In this document: positions 37,070 to 44,913 of the stretch, one piece after another
Position numbering within the stretch: the first letter of the stretch is position 1
Layout of the letters: each line of letters opens with the position of its first letter
Source: Hyalangium gracile
GTDB taxonomy: Bacteria; Myxococcota; Myxococcia; Myxococcales; Myxococcaceae
NCBI RefSeq assembly: GCF_020103725.1
Contig: NZ_JAHXBG010000016.1
Span: 124,001-188,000 of the forward strand
Length of the DNA: 64,000 bases
Reading direction: 5' to 3'
The notes under the pieces: model-generated
Database searches by the model: none
What the model was told of the DNA's origin: nothing
Seen by the model: the letters and a program-made list of their open reading frames with translations, nothing else
Translations under genes and position numbers: made by a program

Positions 37070-37911
37070 CGCGCCACCTCCCGCAGCACGGCGCGCGCCT
37101 GATCGGCCTGATCCAGCACCGCCTCCATGGATGGGATGTCCTGATCCCACTCGATCAGCGTGGACACCGGCCCGGTGCGCTCCAGCACGTAGCGGTAGAG
37201 CGACCAGACCTCGTCGCAGACCGGCGCCCCGTGCGTGTCGATGATGACGTCCGGGTAGCGCTCGTGGCCCGCCAGGTGGATCTGCACCACGCGCTCCAGG
37301 GGCAGCGCGTCCACGAAGGCCCGCGGGTCATACCCGTGGTTCTGAGCGTTGACGTAGATGTTGTTCACGTCCAGCAGCAGCCCGCAGTCGGCCTGCTCGA
37401 CCACGTGCCGCAGGAAGGCGGCCTCCTCCAGCGTGCCGCCCGGCATGCGCGCGTAGTAGCTGGGGTTCTCCAGCAGGAAGGGGCGCCCCACCCGCGCCAT
37501 CACCTCGCGCACGCGCGGCACCACGTACTCGACCGCCTCCTCGTTGAAGGGCAGCGGGAGCAGATCATGCAGGTGGATGCCCCCCAGCCGCGAGTAGCAC
37601 AGGTGATCCGAGAAGAAGGGCGCGTCCACCCTCCGCACGAGCGCCCCGAGCCGGGTGACGTAGTCCTCGTCCAGCGGATCCGGCCCGCCGATGTTCAGCC
37701 CCACGCCGTGCGGCAGCACCGTCCAGCGCTCGGCGCACGCGTCCAGGGCCCGCTGCGAGCGGCCGCCCAGGGTGAGGAAGTTCTCGGGGATGATCTCCAG
37801 CCAGTCGAGCGCCCGCTCGGTGCGCGGCAGGGCCTCGTAGAAGCCGCGGCGCAGGCCGATGCCGGCTCCCAGGGGGGTGAGTCCATGCCTCTGCGCGTAG
37901 CTCTGGGACAC
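37066..37911 (-). CDS. Multinuclear non-heme iron oxidase, DUF692 (HvfB/BufB-like)
   Basis: 281 aa from GTG 37911 (GAGGA seven bases upstream). A GTG at 37941 is in frame but lies at the foot of a terminator-like hairpin, so I favour the later start. TIM-barrel MNIO with typical metal-ligand segments: SDHLCYS, FLLENPSYYA, LLLDVNNIYVNAQNHG, IHLAGHE and IDTHGAPV. These enzymes oxidise precursor cysteines, for example to oxazolone-thioamide groups, making copper-binding peptides. The precursor gene lies 81 bp upstream. Confidence 0.9.
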   Translation of the reverse strand: MSQSYAQRHGLTPLGAGIGLRRGFYEALPRTERALDWLEIIPENFLTLGGRSQRALDACAERWTVLPHGVGLNIGGPDPLDEDYVTRLGALVRRVDAPFFSDHLCYSRLGGIHLHDLLPLPFNEEAVEYVVPRVREVMARVGRPFLLENPSYYARMPGGTLEEAAFLRHVVEQADCGLLLDVNNIYVNAQNHGYDPRAFVDALPLERVVQIHLAGHERYPDVIIDTHGAPVCDEVWSLYRYVLERTGPVSTLIEWDQDIPSMEAVLDQADQARAVLREVAR

Positions 37912-37930
37912 GTGGAGATCCTCTGACAGG

Positions 37931-37972
37931 GAAAACAACACGGGCGGCGGGAAGTCTCCTCCCCACCGCCCG
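37931..37972 (-). terminator. Terminator-like attenuator between precursor and MNIO genes
   Basis: On the minus strand GGGCGGTGGG and CCCGCCGCCC form a 10-bp stem (one G-U) around GAGGAGACTT, followed directly by TGTTGTTTT. This is a good intrinsic terminator, placed about 20 bp after the precursor stop and just before the MNIO gene. Partial read-through would make precursor mRNA abundant and modifying-enzyme mRNA scarce, common in RiPP clusters. Confidence 0.65.
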
Positions 37973-37991
37973 CGTCAGCTACGGCAAGTGA

Positions 37992-38228
37992 CTACTTGTT
38001 GCCGCTGCAGGAACCGGAGCCGCACTTGCCCTCGCCGCCCTTCTCCTGGGTGGCGGCGGGGGTGCCGGCCGCGTCGGTGCCCTCGGGCGCCTTCTGGCCG
38101 CTGCACTGGGAGTCAGCGCCCTTGGCCTCGGTGGCGGCGCCCTCGGAGGCCTTGTTGGACGCACAGCCGGTGGCCAGCGCGCCGAGAGAGAGGGTACCGA
38201 CGATGGCAGCCAGAGCCTTGACGTTCAT
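37992..38228 (-). CDS. Cysteine-containing RiPP precursor (HvfA/bufferin-like), lipoprotein-type signal
   Basis: 78 aa. N-terminal signal MNVKALAAIVGTLSLGALATGC: ATGC fits a lipobox, unusual beside the signal-peptidase-I leaders expected of bufferins. The rest is Ala/Gly/Glu-rich with three cysteines after the signal: SQCSG mid-way and GEGKCGSGSCSG at the C-terminus. EGKCG matches the modified repeat of HvfA-type copper metallophores. With MNIO and DUF2063 genes immediately downstream it is the likely substrate. Its leader has AAAGGA and a tandem repeat. Confidence 0.8.
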   Translation of the reverse strand: MNVKALAAIVGTLSLGALATGCASNKASEGAATEAKGADSQCSGQKAPEGTDAAGTPAATQEKGGEGKCGSGSCSGNK

Positions 38229-38250
38229 GGATGATTCCTTTCGGAACTGC

Positions 38251-38278
38251 GTTGGGGGTACTGCGTTGAGGGTACTGC
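38251..38278. repeat. Two tandem 14-bp repeats in the precursor-gene leader
   Basis: GTTGGGGGTACTGC (38251-38264) is followed directly by GTTGAGGGTACTGC (38265-38278), one mismatch, with a partial third copy (ACTGC) at 38246-38250. They lie 22-50 bp upstream of the precursor ATG on the minus strand, in the 61-bp gap after the yceI-like gene. They could be an operator, or a duplication with no role. Confidence 0.6.
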
Positions 38279-38289
38279 TCTGAGTCCTA

Positions 38290-38928
38290 CTACAGCTTGA
38301 ACTGCGTGGAGCCCCAGGCGTCGACGGAGACTTCGGCGGTCTCGCCAACCTTGAGGATCAACGCCTCCGTCCGCTTGATGCCGTAGGCCTCCAGCGGAAT
38401 GCGGAACCTGGCGCGCACGCGGAGCAGATCGCCCGGAGCGCGATTCTTCGTCTCGGCGCTCTCCTGGAAGTAGACGGTGGTGACCTCCACCGGCTCCTCG
38501 CGCGTCACGCCATGAATGGTGAACCGGCCCTTCGTCTGGACCTTCAAGGGCTTGCCGTTCTCGAGGGCCGCGGGCAGCGCCACGTCCTTGAACTCGAAGA
38601 CGATGTCCGGGTACTTCGCCGCGTCCAGCCAGCGATCATTCTGGAGGTGCCCGTCACGCGCCTCGTTGCCCGTCTTCAGCGAGCTGACCGGGACGGAGAA
38701 CTTCCCCGTGGCCTTGCCGTTCTGCACCACCACCGAGCCCTTCACCGAGTTGGACAGGCCGTTGATGACCTCCAGCGGCGCGTCGAGCATGAAGGTGACG
38801 GTGTCGCGGTGGCTCTCATCATTGAAGTTGAAGGTCTGGGTGCCGGCGGCGGGCGCGGGCCTGGCCTGCGCGCCCGCGATCAGGGGCATCAGGGTGACGA
38901 GCATCAGCACTGAGGAACGGACGAACAT
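38290..38928 (-). CDS. YceI-family exported protein
   Basis: 212 aa with signal peptide ending LIAGAQA. The lipocalin-like YceI pattern is clear: FNFNDESHRDTVTFMLDAPLEV, then LKTGNEARDGHLQNDRWLDA and FTIHGVTREEPVEV, ending in VSVDAWG. YceI proteins bind polyisoprenoid-like lipids in the periplasm. It is upstream of and co-directional with the RiPP precursor gene, so may share its transcript, but a functional link is only positional. Confidence 0.88.
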   Translation of the reverse strand: MFVRSSVLMLVTLMPLIAGAQARPAPAAGTQTFNFNDESHRDTVTFMLDAPLEVINGLSNSVKGSVVVQNGKATGKFSVPVSSLKTGNEARDGHLQNDRWLDAAKYPDIVFEFKDVALPAALENGKPLKVQTKGRFTIHGVTREEPVEVTTVYFQESAETKNRAPGDLLRVRARFRIPLEAYGIKRTEALILKVGETAEVSVDAWGSTQFKL

Positions 38929-39026
38929 GGGAGCCTCTCTTCTACGGATGACGGGAGCACCGTGGATGCATGTTCTACGCAGAGGCCACCTCAGCGGTTA
39001 CGGGCCGGAATCTTCCGCCGCGTCTA

Positions 39027-40454
39027 CTACTGCGCGCTGCTGGCGCTCTGTCCGTCCAGTGCCTCACGCAACAGGCTGTCCCGAGCCGGTTGAAGCTTGA
39101 CGCCGCCCGGGGTGGGCGTCACGCCGAGTTCTTCTAGCAAACCTTCAAGCCCTGCAAAAGCCGAACGATGGAGTTCCTCGTCCAGGATCCGCTGGAACAG
39201 GGGGCCTCCGGCCACCGCGTCCACCGCCGCCCCATAGGCCCCTACAGTGGCGGTGGATCCTTGCGTGGCCAACAATTCCAGGACGTGATCCAGCCCGCGC
39301 GCGTTGCCCGTGGCGCGTCGCAGCTCCACGTCGATGCGCAGGGCCAGGAACGCGCCCACCCAGTAGATGCCCGGCGGCTGGCTCTCGTCGATCATCTCCT
39401 GCGTGGTGCGCCCGTCGGCCTGCTCGCGGCCACGGCGGAAGCCCTTCACCAGCTCGTGCCAGGCGCGCTCGGCGGACTGTCTGCCGGAGCGGGCGCGCGC
39501 CACCTCCGTGAGATAGGTGGCCAGCCCCTCGGAGATCCAGGGCGTGCGCGGAAGGATCGTCGGGTGGGTCAGGTGCAAGAGCTCGTGGAGGGCCACCCAG
39601 TCGCCCACGAGCGCGGCGGGCGTGGTGTCCTGCCCCACCAGCAAGGCGACGCTTGGAGGAGAGCTCCACAGCACCATGCCGAAGACGTTGGCCTCGGCGC
39701 GGCCCGGCACGGGGTAGACGACGACGCTGACGCGCGGGTGCGGGAAGTTGCGCCGGATCGTCCGCACCTCCTCGCCCGTCTGCCGGAGCCACTCGCAGAT
39801 CTGCGCATCCGTGAGGTGCGACATCCGTCCGACGATGGCCACATCCATCACCGCGTCCGTGAGCCGACTCTGGCAGCGCCGCCCACCGAAGCCGTGAACG
39901 CCCGAGTCCACGAGATCCTCGGCGGTGAGGCGATACAGCCCTCCGGGCCCGGCCTGCCATGGCAGCAGCGCCTCCACGCCCTGCACCGACAGCTCCACCC
40001 GCAGCCTGGGATCCGCCACGCGCGGGCGCATCAGCCAGGAGCGCCCGGTGACGAGCCAGTCGTCCCCCTGCCCCAGGCCGCCGGAGAAGCTCCACCAGCG
40101 TCCGCGGCCACGCGCTCCCAGCGGATAGTGGTAGCGCAGGAAGCGTGTGTTGGCCGGCACGCTCATGCCCTTCTCGCGCACAGGCAGCGCGCGGGCGTGC
40201 CCCGACTCGCTGTAGGCCCAGAGGGTCTCCACGGCGCCGTCCTGGGTGAAGAGGAACTCTCGCGGCGCGTTGTGGACGAGCACCACCTCCACGTCGAGCC
40301 CATGAGTGGGCTCGCGCGTATAGGTGACGTTGTAGCGCAGGCTCGAGGCCTCGCTCGTGGCGGCGGACGGACGCACGGCCTCCCTGCGACAGGAGGCCAG
40401 CCCCACGGCGAGGACGCTCAGGCACAGCCAGTGGACAGCGGGCCGCCCCGACAT
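39027..40454 (-). CDS. Peptidase-MA-like metalloprotease lipoprotein
   Basis: 475 aa. Lipobox AVGLASCRR. Beta-rich N-terminal half with VTYTREPTHGLDVEVVL (about 45-60), resembling M61-type N-terminal sequence. The catalytic part has HELLH (His290, Glu291, His294) and 15 residues later Glu309 in WISEGLATYL, the HExxH...EG pattern of the Peptidase_MA-like gluzincins. Its ATG shares one base with the stop of the DUF1015 gene (TGATG), so the two are translationally coupled. Substrate unknown. Confidence 0.8.
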   Translation of the reverse strand: MSGRPAVHWLCLSVLAVGLASCRREAVRPSAATSEASSLRYNVTYTREPTHGLDVEVVLVHNAPREFLFTQDGAVETLWAYSESGHARALPVREKGMSVPANTRFLRYHYPLGARGRGRWWSFSGGLGQGDDWLVTGRSWLMRPRVADPRLRVELSVQGVEALLPWQAGPGGLYRLTAEDLVDSGVHGFGGRRCQSRLTDAVMDVAIVGRMSHLTDAQICEWLRQTGEEVRTIRRNFPHPRVSVVVYPVPGRAEANVFGMVLWSSPPSVALLVGQDTTPAALVGDWVALHELLHLTHPTILPRTPWISEGLATYLTEVARARSGRQSAERAWHELVKGFRRGREQADGRTTQEMIDESQPPGIYWVGAFLALRIDVELRRATGNARGLDHVLELLATQGSTATVGAYGAAVDAVAGGPLFQRILDEELHRSAFAGLEGLLEELGVTPTPGGVKLQPARDSLLREALDGQSASSAQ

Positions 40455-41671
40455 CAGAACAGGTGCAGCACCAGCCCGCTGCGCAGCTTGGGCTCGAACC
40501 ACGTGGACTTGGGCGGCATGATCTCGCCCGCGTCCGCGATGGCCATGAGCTGATCCAGGCTCGTCGGGAAGAGCGAGAAGGCCACCTTCCACGCGCCGCC
40601 GTCCACCAGCCGCTCCAGCTCCTCCATGCCGCGGATGCCGCCGACGAAGTGGATGCGCGAGTCCTTGCGCGGATCGCCGATGCCCAGCAGCGGCTCCAGC
40701 ACGTTGCGCTGGAGGATCGTCACGTCCAGCACGCCCGTGGGCGTCTGCTCGAACGTCCCCGGCTTCGAGGACAGCTGGTACCACTTGCCGCCCAGGTACA
40801 TACCGAACTGGTGCACCTGCCCCGGCTTCTTCTGGGCGCCCTGCTTCACGTCGAAGCGCTCGCCCAGCCGCCGCAGCAGCTCCTCCGGCGACAGCCCGCG
40901 CAGGTCCTTCACCACGCGGTTGTAGTCGAGGATCTGCATCTGATCGTGCGGGAAGATCACCGCGAGGAACCGGTCATGCCCGCCGCCCTCGCCCCGCTTC
41001 TGGCGCAGCGCGTGAACGCGCGAGGCCGCCGCCGAGCGGTGGTGCCCATCCGCGATGTAGAGCGCCGGCACGGCGCGGAAGGCCTCCCGCAGCCGGGCGT
41101 TGAGCTCGCCGCGCACCACCCAGAAGGTGTGGCCGATGCCGTCCTCGGTGGTGAAGTCGTACTCGGGCGCGCCGCGCGTGCCCTCCTCCACCAGCGCGCC
41201 AATGGCCGACGAGGCGCGGTAGGTGAGGAACACGGGCTCGTCATTGCCGCCCAGATCGTCCACGTGCCGCGTGCGGTCGTCCTCCTTGTCCGCGCGCGTC
41301 AGCTCGTGCTTCTTGATGCGGCCGGCGTCGTACTCCTCCACGCTCGCGGCGGCCACCACGCCCGTCTGCACGTGCGAGCCCATCTTCTGCCGGTACAGGT
41401 AGAAGCACGGCTCGGCCTCCTGCCGCAGCCAGCCCTCGCGCTGGAAGAGGGCCAGGTTCTCACGGCCCTTGGCGTACACCTCGTCCGCGTGCTCGTCCGT
41501 GCCGGGCGGCAGATCGATCTCCGGCCGGGAGACGCGGAAGAAGCTGTGAACGTTGCCCTTCGCGTACGCGCGGGCCTCTTCGGCGTTCACCACGTCATAA
41601 GGAGGTGCTACGAGCTTCTGCGCCAGTTCCTTCGGGGGGCGGAGGCCACGGAAGGGACGGAGTTCGGCCAA
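40454..41671 (-). CDS. DUF1015 family protein
   Basis: 405 aa starting at a TTG (MAELRPFRGLRPPKE) with GGAG eight bases upstream. Hallmarks of DUF1015 (PF06245): VAPPYDVVNAEEARAYA, then FYLYRQKMG, ALYIADGHHRSAAASR and ending with HFVGGIRG and MPPKSTWFEPKLRSGLV. The family is widespread and often near serine-biosynthesis genes, possibly acting on a small phosphorylated or amino acid substrate; biochemical role is unproven. First gene of a two-gene unit with the metalloprotease. Confidence 0.88.
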   Translation of the reverse strand: MAELRPFRGLRPPKELAQKLVAPPYDVVNAEEARAYAKGNVHSFFRVSRPEIDLPPGTDEHADEVYAKGRENLALFQREGWLRQEAEPCFYLYRQKMGSHVQTGVVAAASVEEYDAGRIKKHELTRADKEDDRTRHVDDLGGNDEPVFLTYRASSAIGALVEEGTRGAPEYDFTTEDGIGHTFWVVRGELNARLREAFRAVPALYIADGHHRSAAASRVHALRQKRGEGGGHDRFLAVIFPHDQMQILDYNRVVKDLRGLSPEELLRRLGERFDVKQGAQKKPGQVHQFGMYLGGKWYQLSSKPGTFEQTPTGVLDVTILQRNVLEPLLGIGDPRKDSRIHFVGGIRGMEELERLVDGGAWKVAFSLFPTSLDQLMAIADAGEIMPPKSTWFEPKLRSGLVLHLF

Positions 41672-41942
41672 GGAGTCGCTCCAAGTTCAGGGTCCGGCCC
41701 GGAGGCTGGCCCAAAGCCCCGGGCGATGCGAGCCTCATCTCGCCCATCTGTTTTTTCCATGGCGCACCGTGTCAGTAAAACGTTGACACCCAAAGCAGGA
41801 GCCAGCGGAGCACCCACCGCCTGTGCGCATGTAAGCCCCTGTAAATACGTCTACTTTCGGGAGATTGAACGTTCCGGGACTGTTGGAGGCCTGCTCGTTC
41901 GTTGCCCCTCTGACAGGGCCGCTCCCCTCCTGAAACGTTGAT

Positions 41943-41966
41943 TGCAAATCGGTAAATCGGTTTGCA
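41943..41966 (+). promoter_or_regulatory. Candidate operator upstream of the ScfR/RamB-like regulator
   Basis: The 353-bp gap between DUF1015 and the regulator gene holds TGCAAA (41943-41948) and TTTGCA (41961-41966) as an inverted repeat with a 12-bp centre, overlapping two direct copies of AAATCGGT. It is about 60 bp upstream of the regulator ATG. As I recall, RamB-type regulators bind TTTGC-containing sites, so autoregulation is a reasonable inference. Nothing else was recognised in the gap. Confidence 0.5.
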
Positions 41967-42024
41967 GAGTGGCCTCGAGCATGGCGGGTGCGGGCCTGAG
42001 CGCCCCGCCGTGTAGGACAAGGTA

Positions 42025-43608
42025 ATGAACGAAAATGCTCTCAACGCCAACGTGGGCCTGAAGCTCCGGGGCCTGCGGCTGGCGCGCAACATCAAGCAGA
42101 CGGATGCGGCGAAGGAACTGGGGGTGTCGCCGGCGTACCTGAACCTGATCGAGAAGGGCAAGCGGGTGATGCCCTTCCCGCTCCTGTGGAAGGCGCTGCG
42201 CTACTTCGACCAGGATCCGGAGCAGTTCATGTCCTCGCTGGGCGAGGGCCGAGTGGACGAGGCGCTGGCGAAGCTGTTGGACGAGCCTTTGCTCAAGAGC
42301 CTGGACATCGACTCGGAGTCGCTCCAGAGCCTGTCGGCGGAGCCGAAGCTGGCGGGCACGGTGGCCGCGCTGTTCAACCTCTACAAGAACACGCGCACGC
42401 AGCTGGAGAACGTGCTGGCGCAGCTGTCCAACGAGGAGCGCACGCGCACCCAGTCCAATGACGGGCCGGGCGTGCGCTATGACTACTCGCCCTTCGACGA
42501 GGTGAGTGACTTCCTGGAGTCCCACCGCAACTACTTCCCCGAGCTGGAGGAGCAGGCGGACGCGCTGCGGCGGGACTTGAAGCTGGAGCGGGTGCTGACC
42601 AGCGCCCAGCTCATCCGCCTGCTGGAGGAGCGCTTCGGCTTCCAGGTGGGGTTCGAGCGCGGCCCGAGCGGCTCGTCGGTGGTGCGGCGGCTGGATCTGG
42701 ACGAGCAGACCCTCACGCTGTCGCCGGACCTGACGGAGCAGCCGCTGAAGTTCCAGATCGCCACCTCCATCGGGCTGCTGCTGATGGACCGCTCGAAGCT
42801 GGTGGAGCGCATCGTCGGCGCCGGGCGCACGCGCCACGCGGAGACGCAGCGGCTCATCAAGGTGAACCTGGCCAACTACTTCGCCGGCGCGCTGATGCTG
42901 CCCTACGGGGACTTCTTCAAGGAGGTGGAGCGCACGCGCTACGACGTGGAGCTGCTCTCCAGCATCTTCGGCACCACGTACGAGACGGTGGCGCACCGGC
43001 TGTGCAACCTCTCGGACCCCAAGCGCATGGGGCTGCCGTTCCACTTCCTGCGAGCGGACATCGCCGGCAACATCTCCAAGCGCTACAGCGGCACGGGGCT
43101 GAAGTTCGCCACGGGCGGCGGCTCGTGCGGCAAGTGGGCCGTGCACCTGGCCTTCCTCAACCCGGGCCAGCTCACGCGGCAGTACTCGATGATGCCGGAC
43201 GGGGCCACGTACTTCTGCTTCGCCAAGGTGCAGCTGCAGCCCATCGAGGGCTCCATCGTGAAGGGCACGGCGTACTCCATCGGCCTGGGCACCCACGCGG
43301 AGAACGCGAAGTACCTGGCCTACGGGCTGCCGACGAACGACCTGCGCAAGGACGCGGTGGCCACGGGCATCACCTGCCGCTTCTGCGAGCGGACCGACTG
43401 CAACCAGCGCGCGGCGGCCAGCTACCGCTTCGCCTTCGCCTTCGACGAGTACACGAAGAAGGACTGCTTCTTCTCGCCGCTGCTGGTGCACGAGAAGAAC
43501 GACAAGGGCGAGCGCGGGGAGAACGGCGAAAGGAATGGGGCCGATAAGAACGGCCGACAGGAACTGCTGGACAAGCAGGCCCGGCGCCGTAACAAGAGCG
43601 AGTCATGA
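42025..43608 (+). CDS. ScfR/RamB-like XRE-family short-chain fatty acyl regulator
   Basis: 527 aa. N-terminal XRE helix-turn-helix (about 10-70, KQTDAAKELGVSPAYLNLIEKGKR). The middle part is IrrE/ImmA-like (about 200-320) but shows no HExxH zinc site. The C-terminal DUF2083-type domain has CRFCERTDC (Cys451, Cys454, Cys459). This architecture is that of RamB and related regulators of acetate, propionate and glyoxylate metabolism responding to short acyl-CoA. The last ~40 residues are highly charged. Overlaps the downstream TPR gene by 4 nt. Confidence 0.85.
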   Translation: MNENALNANVGLKLRGLRLARNIKQTDAAKELGVSPAYLNLIEKGKRVMPFPLLWKALRYFDQDPEQFMSSLGEGRVDEALAKLLDEPLLKSLDIDSESLQSLSAEPKLAGTVAALFNLYKNTRTQLENVLAQLSNEERTRTQSNDGPGVRYDYSPFDEVSDFLESHRNYFPELEEQADALRRDLKLERVLTSAQLIRLLEERFGFQVGFERGPSGSSVVRRLDLDEQTLTLSPDLTEQPLKFQIATSIGLLLMDRSKLVERIVGAGRTRHAETQRLIKVNLANYFAGALMLPYGDFFKEVERTRYDVELLSSIFGTTYETVAHRLCNLSDPKRMGLPFHFLRADIAGNISKRYSGTGLKFATGGGSCGKWAVHLAFLNPGQLTRQYSMMPDGATYFCFAKVQLQPIEGSIVKGTAYSIGLGTHAENAKYLAYGLPTNDLRKDAVATGITCRFCERTDCNQRAAASYRFAFAFDEYTKKDCFFSPLLVHEKNDKGERGENGERNGADKNGRQELLDKQARRRNKSES

Positions 43609-44477
43609 GCCTGTCGGACACCGAACGCGCCCACATCGAGACCGCCCTCCAGAAGCAGCGAGACGCGCTGGCCACCCTGCGCTTCACCGGCAGCCCGGCG
43701 GAGGTGGCCCAGGGCCTCATCCAGCTGGCCGAGCTGCACGGCATGCTCGAGGACCACGCCGCCAGCCGTAAGCACTACGAGGAGGCGCTGAGCCTGTTCC
43801 GGACGGCGCACCACAAGCAGGGCCAGGCCCAGGCGCTGTACGGGCTGGGCGTGGCGCGCGCGCAGTTCGAGGACCACAAGGGCGCCATCGAGTGGATCGC
43901 CCAGGCCGCGGCCCTCTACAACGAGGTGAAGGACAAGGAGGGCGAGGCCCTGTGCCGCGCCTGCATCGGCGAGAGCCTGCGCGCGCTGGGCCACCGCGAC
44001 GGCGCCGAGGAGAAGTACCAGGAGGCGCTCATCCTCTTCCGGCAGACGCGCAACACGGACCGGGTGGCCGCGCTGCTGATGGACATCGGCGACCTCCGCA
44101 TGGAGGCCGGTGACTACAAGCGCGCCCGCGAGCGCTTCCTGGAGGCGCTGACGATCCTGGAGAAGAAGGGCGACGAGCCGGAGCCGCTGGCGCTCTGCCA
44201 GCTCCTGCTGGGTGAGGCGGAGGGGCTGCTCGGCAACCACGACGCGGCCCGGCCGCACCTGCTCGAGGCGGTGGAGCTGTACTCGCAGTTGCACGATCAC
44301 GTCTTCGAGGCCCGGGCCCGGTGGGACCTGGGCATCGCCTGCTTCCAGCAGAAGGACCTGGCCGCGGCGAAGGAGCAGTTCGAGGCCGTGCTGCCGCTCT
44401 ACGAGGAGCAGGGCCGCGCCGACGAGGCGGAGAAGGTGCGCAAGGTGCTCGCGCACTTCGCCACCCGCAGCGCGTGA
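43605..44477 (+). CDS. Tetratricopeptide-repeat protein
   Basis: 290 aa of consecutive TPR units (AQALYGLGVARAQFEDHKGA, AALLMDIGDLRMEAGDY, ARWDLGIACFQQKDL). No signal or membrane helix. Its ATG overlaps the stop of the regulator (ATGA), so the two are made together. It may be an adaptor for the regulator, but nothing in the sequence shows this. Confidence 0.85.
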   Translation: MSLSDTERAHIETALQKQRDALATLRFTGSPAEVAQGLIQLAELHGMLEDHAASRKHYEEALSLFRTAHHKQGQAQALYGLGVARAQFEDHKGAIEWIAQAAALYNEVKDKEGEALCRACIGESLRALGHRDGAEEKYQEALILFRQTRNTDRVAALLMDIGDLRMEAGDYKRARERFLEALTILEKKGDEPEPLALCQLLLGEAEGLLGNHDAARPHLLEAVELYSQLHDHVFEARARWDLGIACFQQKDLAAAKEQFEAVLPLYEEQGRADEAEKVRKVLAHFATRSA

Positions 44478-44478
44478 C

Positions 44479-44913
44479 TCAGGCGCTGATGCCGGCACCC
44501 ACCGCGATGGCCAGCAGCCCGAGCACGCCCGCGGCGTAGAGCGTGTAGCGCCACTCGCCGCGCAGCCCGAGCATGGTGCCAGCCACCACCAGCCGCGCCA
44601 CCGGCGTCACCAGCAGCAGCGAGGCCGCGCCCTTGCGCAGGGTGTCGATGGCCACGTGCACCGCCTCGGACTGGGGCAGCACCTCCAGGCCCAGCGACGC
44701 GAGGAACATGCTGCCGCTGATCAGCGCGCCGCCTCGGAGGATGCGGGCGATCCACCGCTCCCCCGCCATCGCGCGTCCGAGCCTCGCCGGGGCCTGCGCG
44801 GGCACCGCCGCTGGAGTCTCCGTCTCCGTCACCACCGCGTTCGCCTTGGCCACCGCCTCCATGGGCGGAGGCGTCGGTGCCGCGGCCTCGCTCACTTCCA
44901 CACGCTCGGCCAC
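44479..44913 (-). CDS. DUF1634 family membrane protein
   Basis: 144 aa from GTG 44913, with a purine-rich GGGAGGGGAGGG ribosome region. The first ~45 residues are Ala/Pro/Glu-rich; then come three hydrophobic helices (GGALISGSMFLASLGL; SLLLVTPVARLVVAG; LYAAGVLGLLAIAVGAGI) matching DUF1634. It overlaps the TauE/SafE gene by 22 nt. DUF1634 genes regularly sit next to TauE/SafE genes and the products probably form a complex. Confidence 0.85.
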   Translation of the reverse strand: MAERVEVSEAAAPTPPPMEAVAKANAVVTETETPAAVPAQAPARLGRAMAGERWIARILRGGALISGSMFLASLGLEVLPQSEAVHVAIDTLRKGAASLLLVTPVARLVVAGTMLGLRGEWRYTLYAAGVLGLLAIAVGAGISA

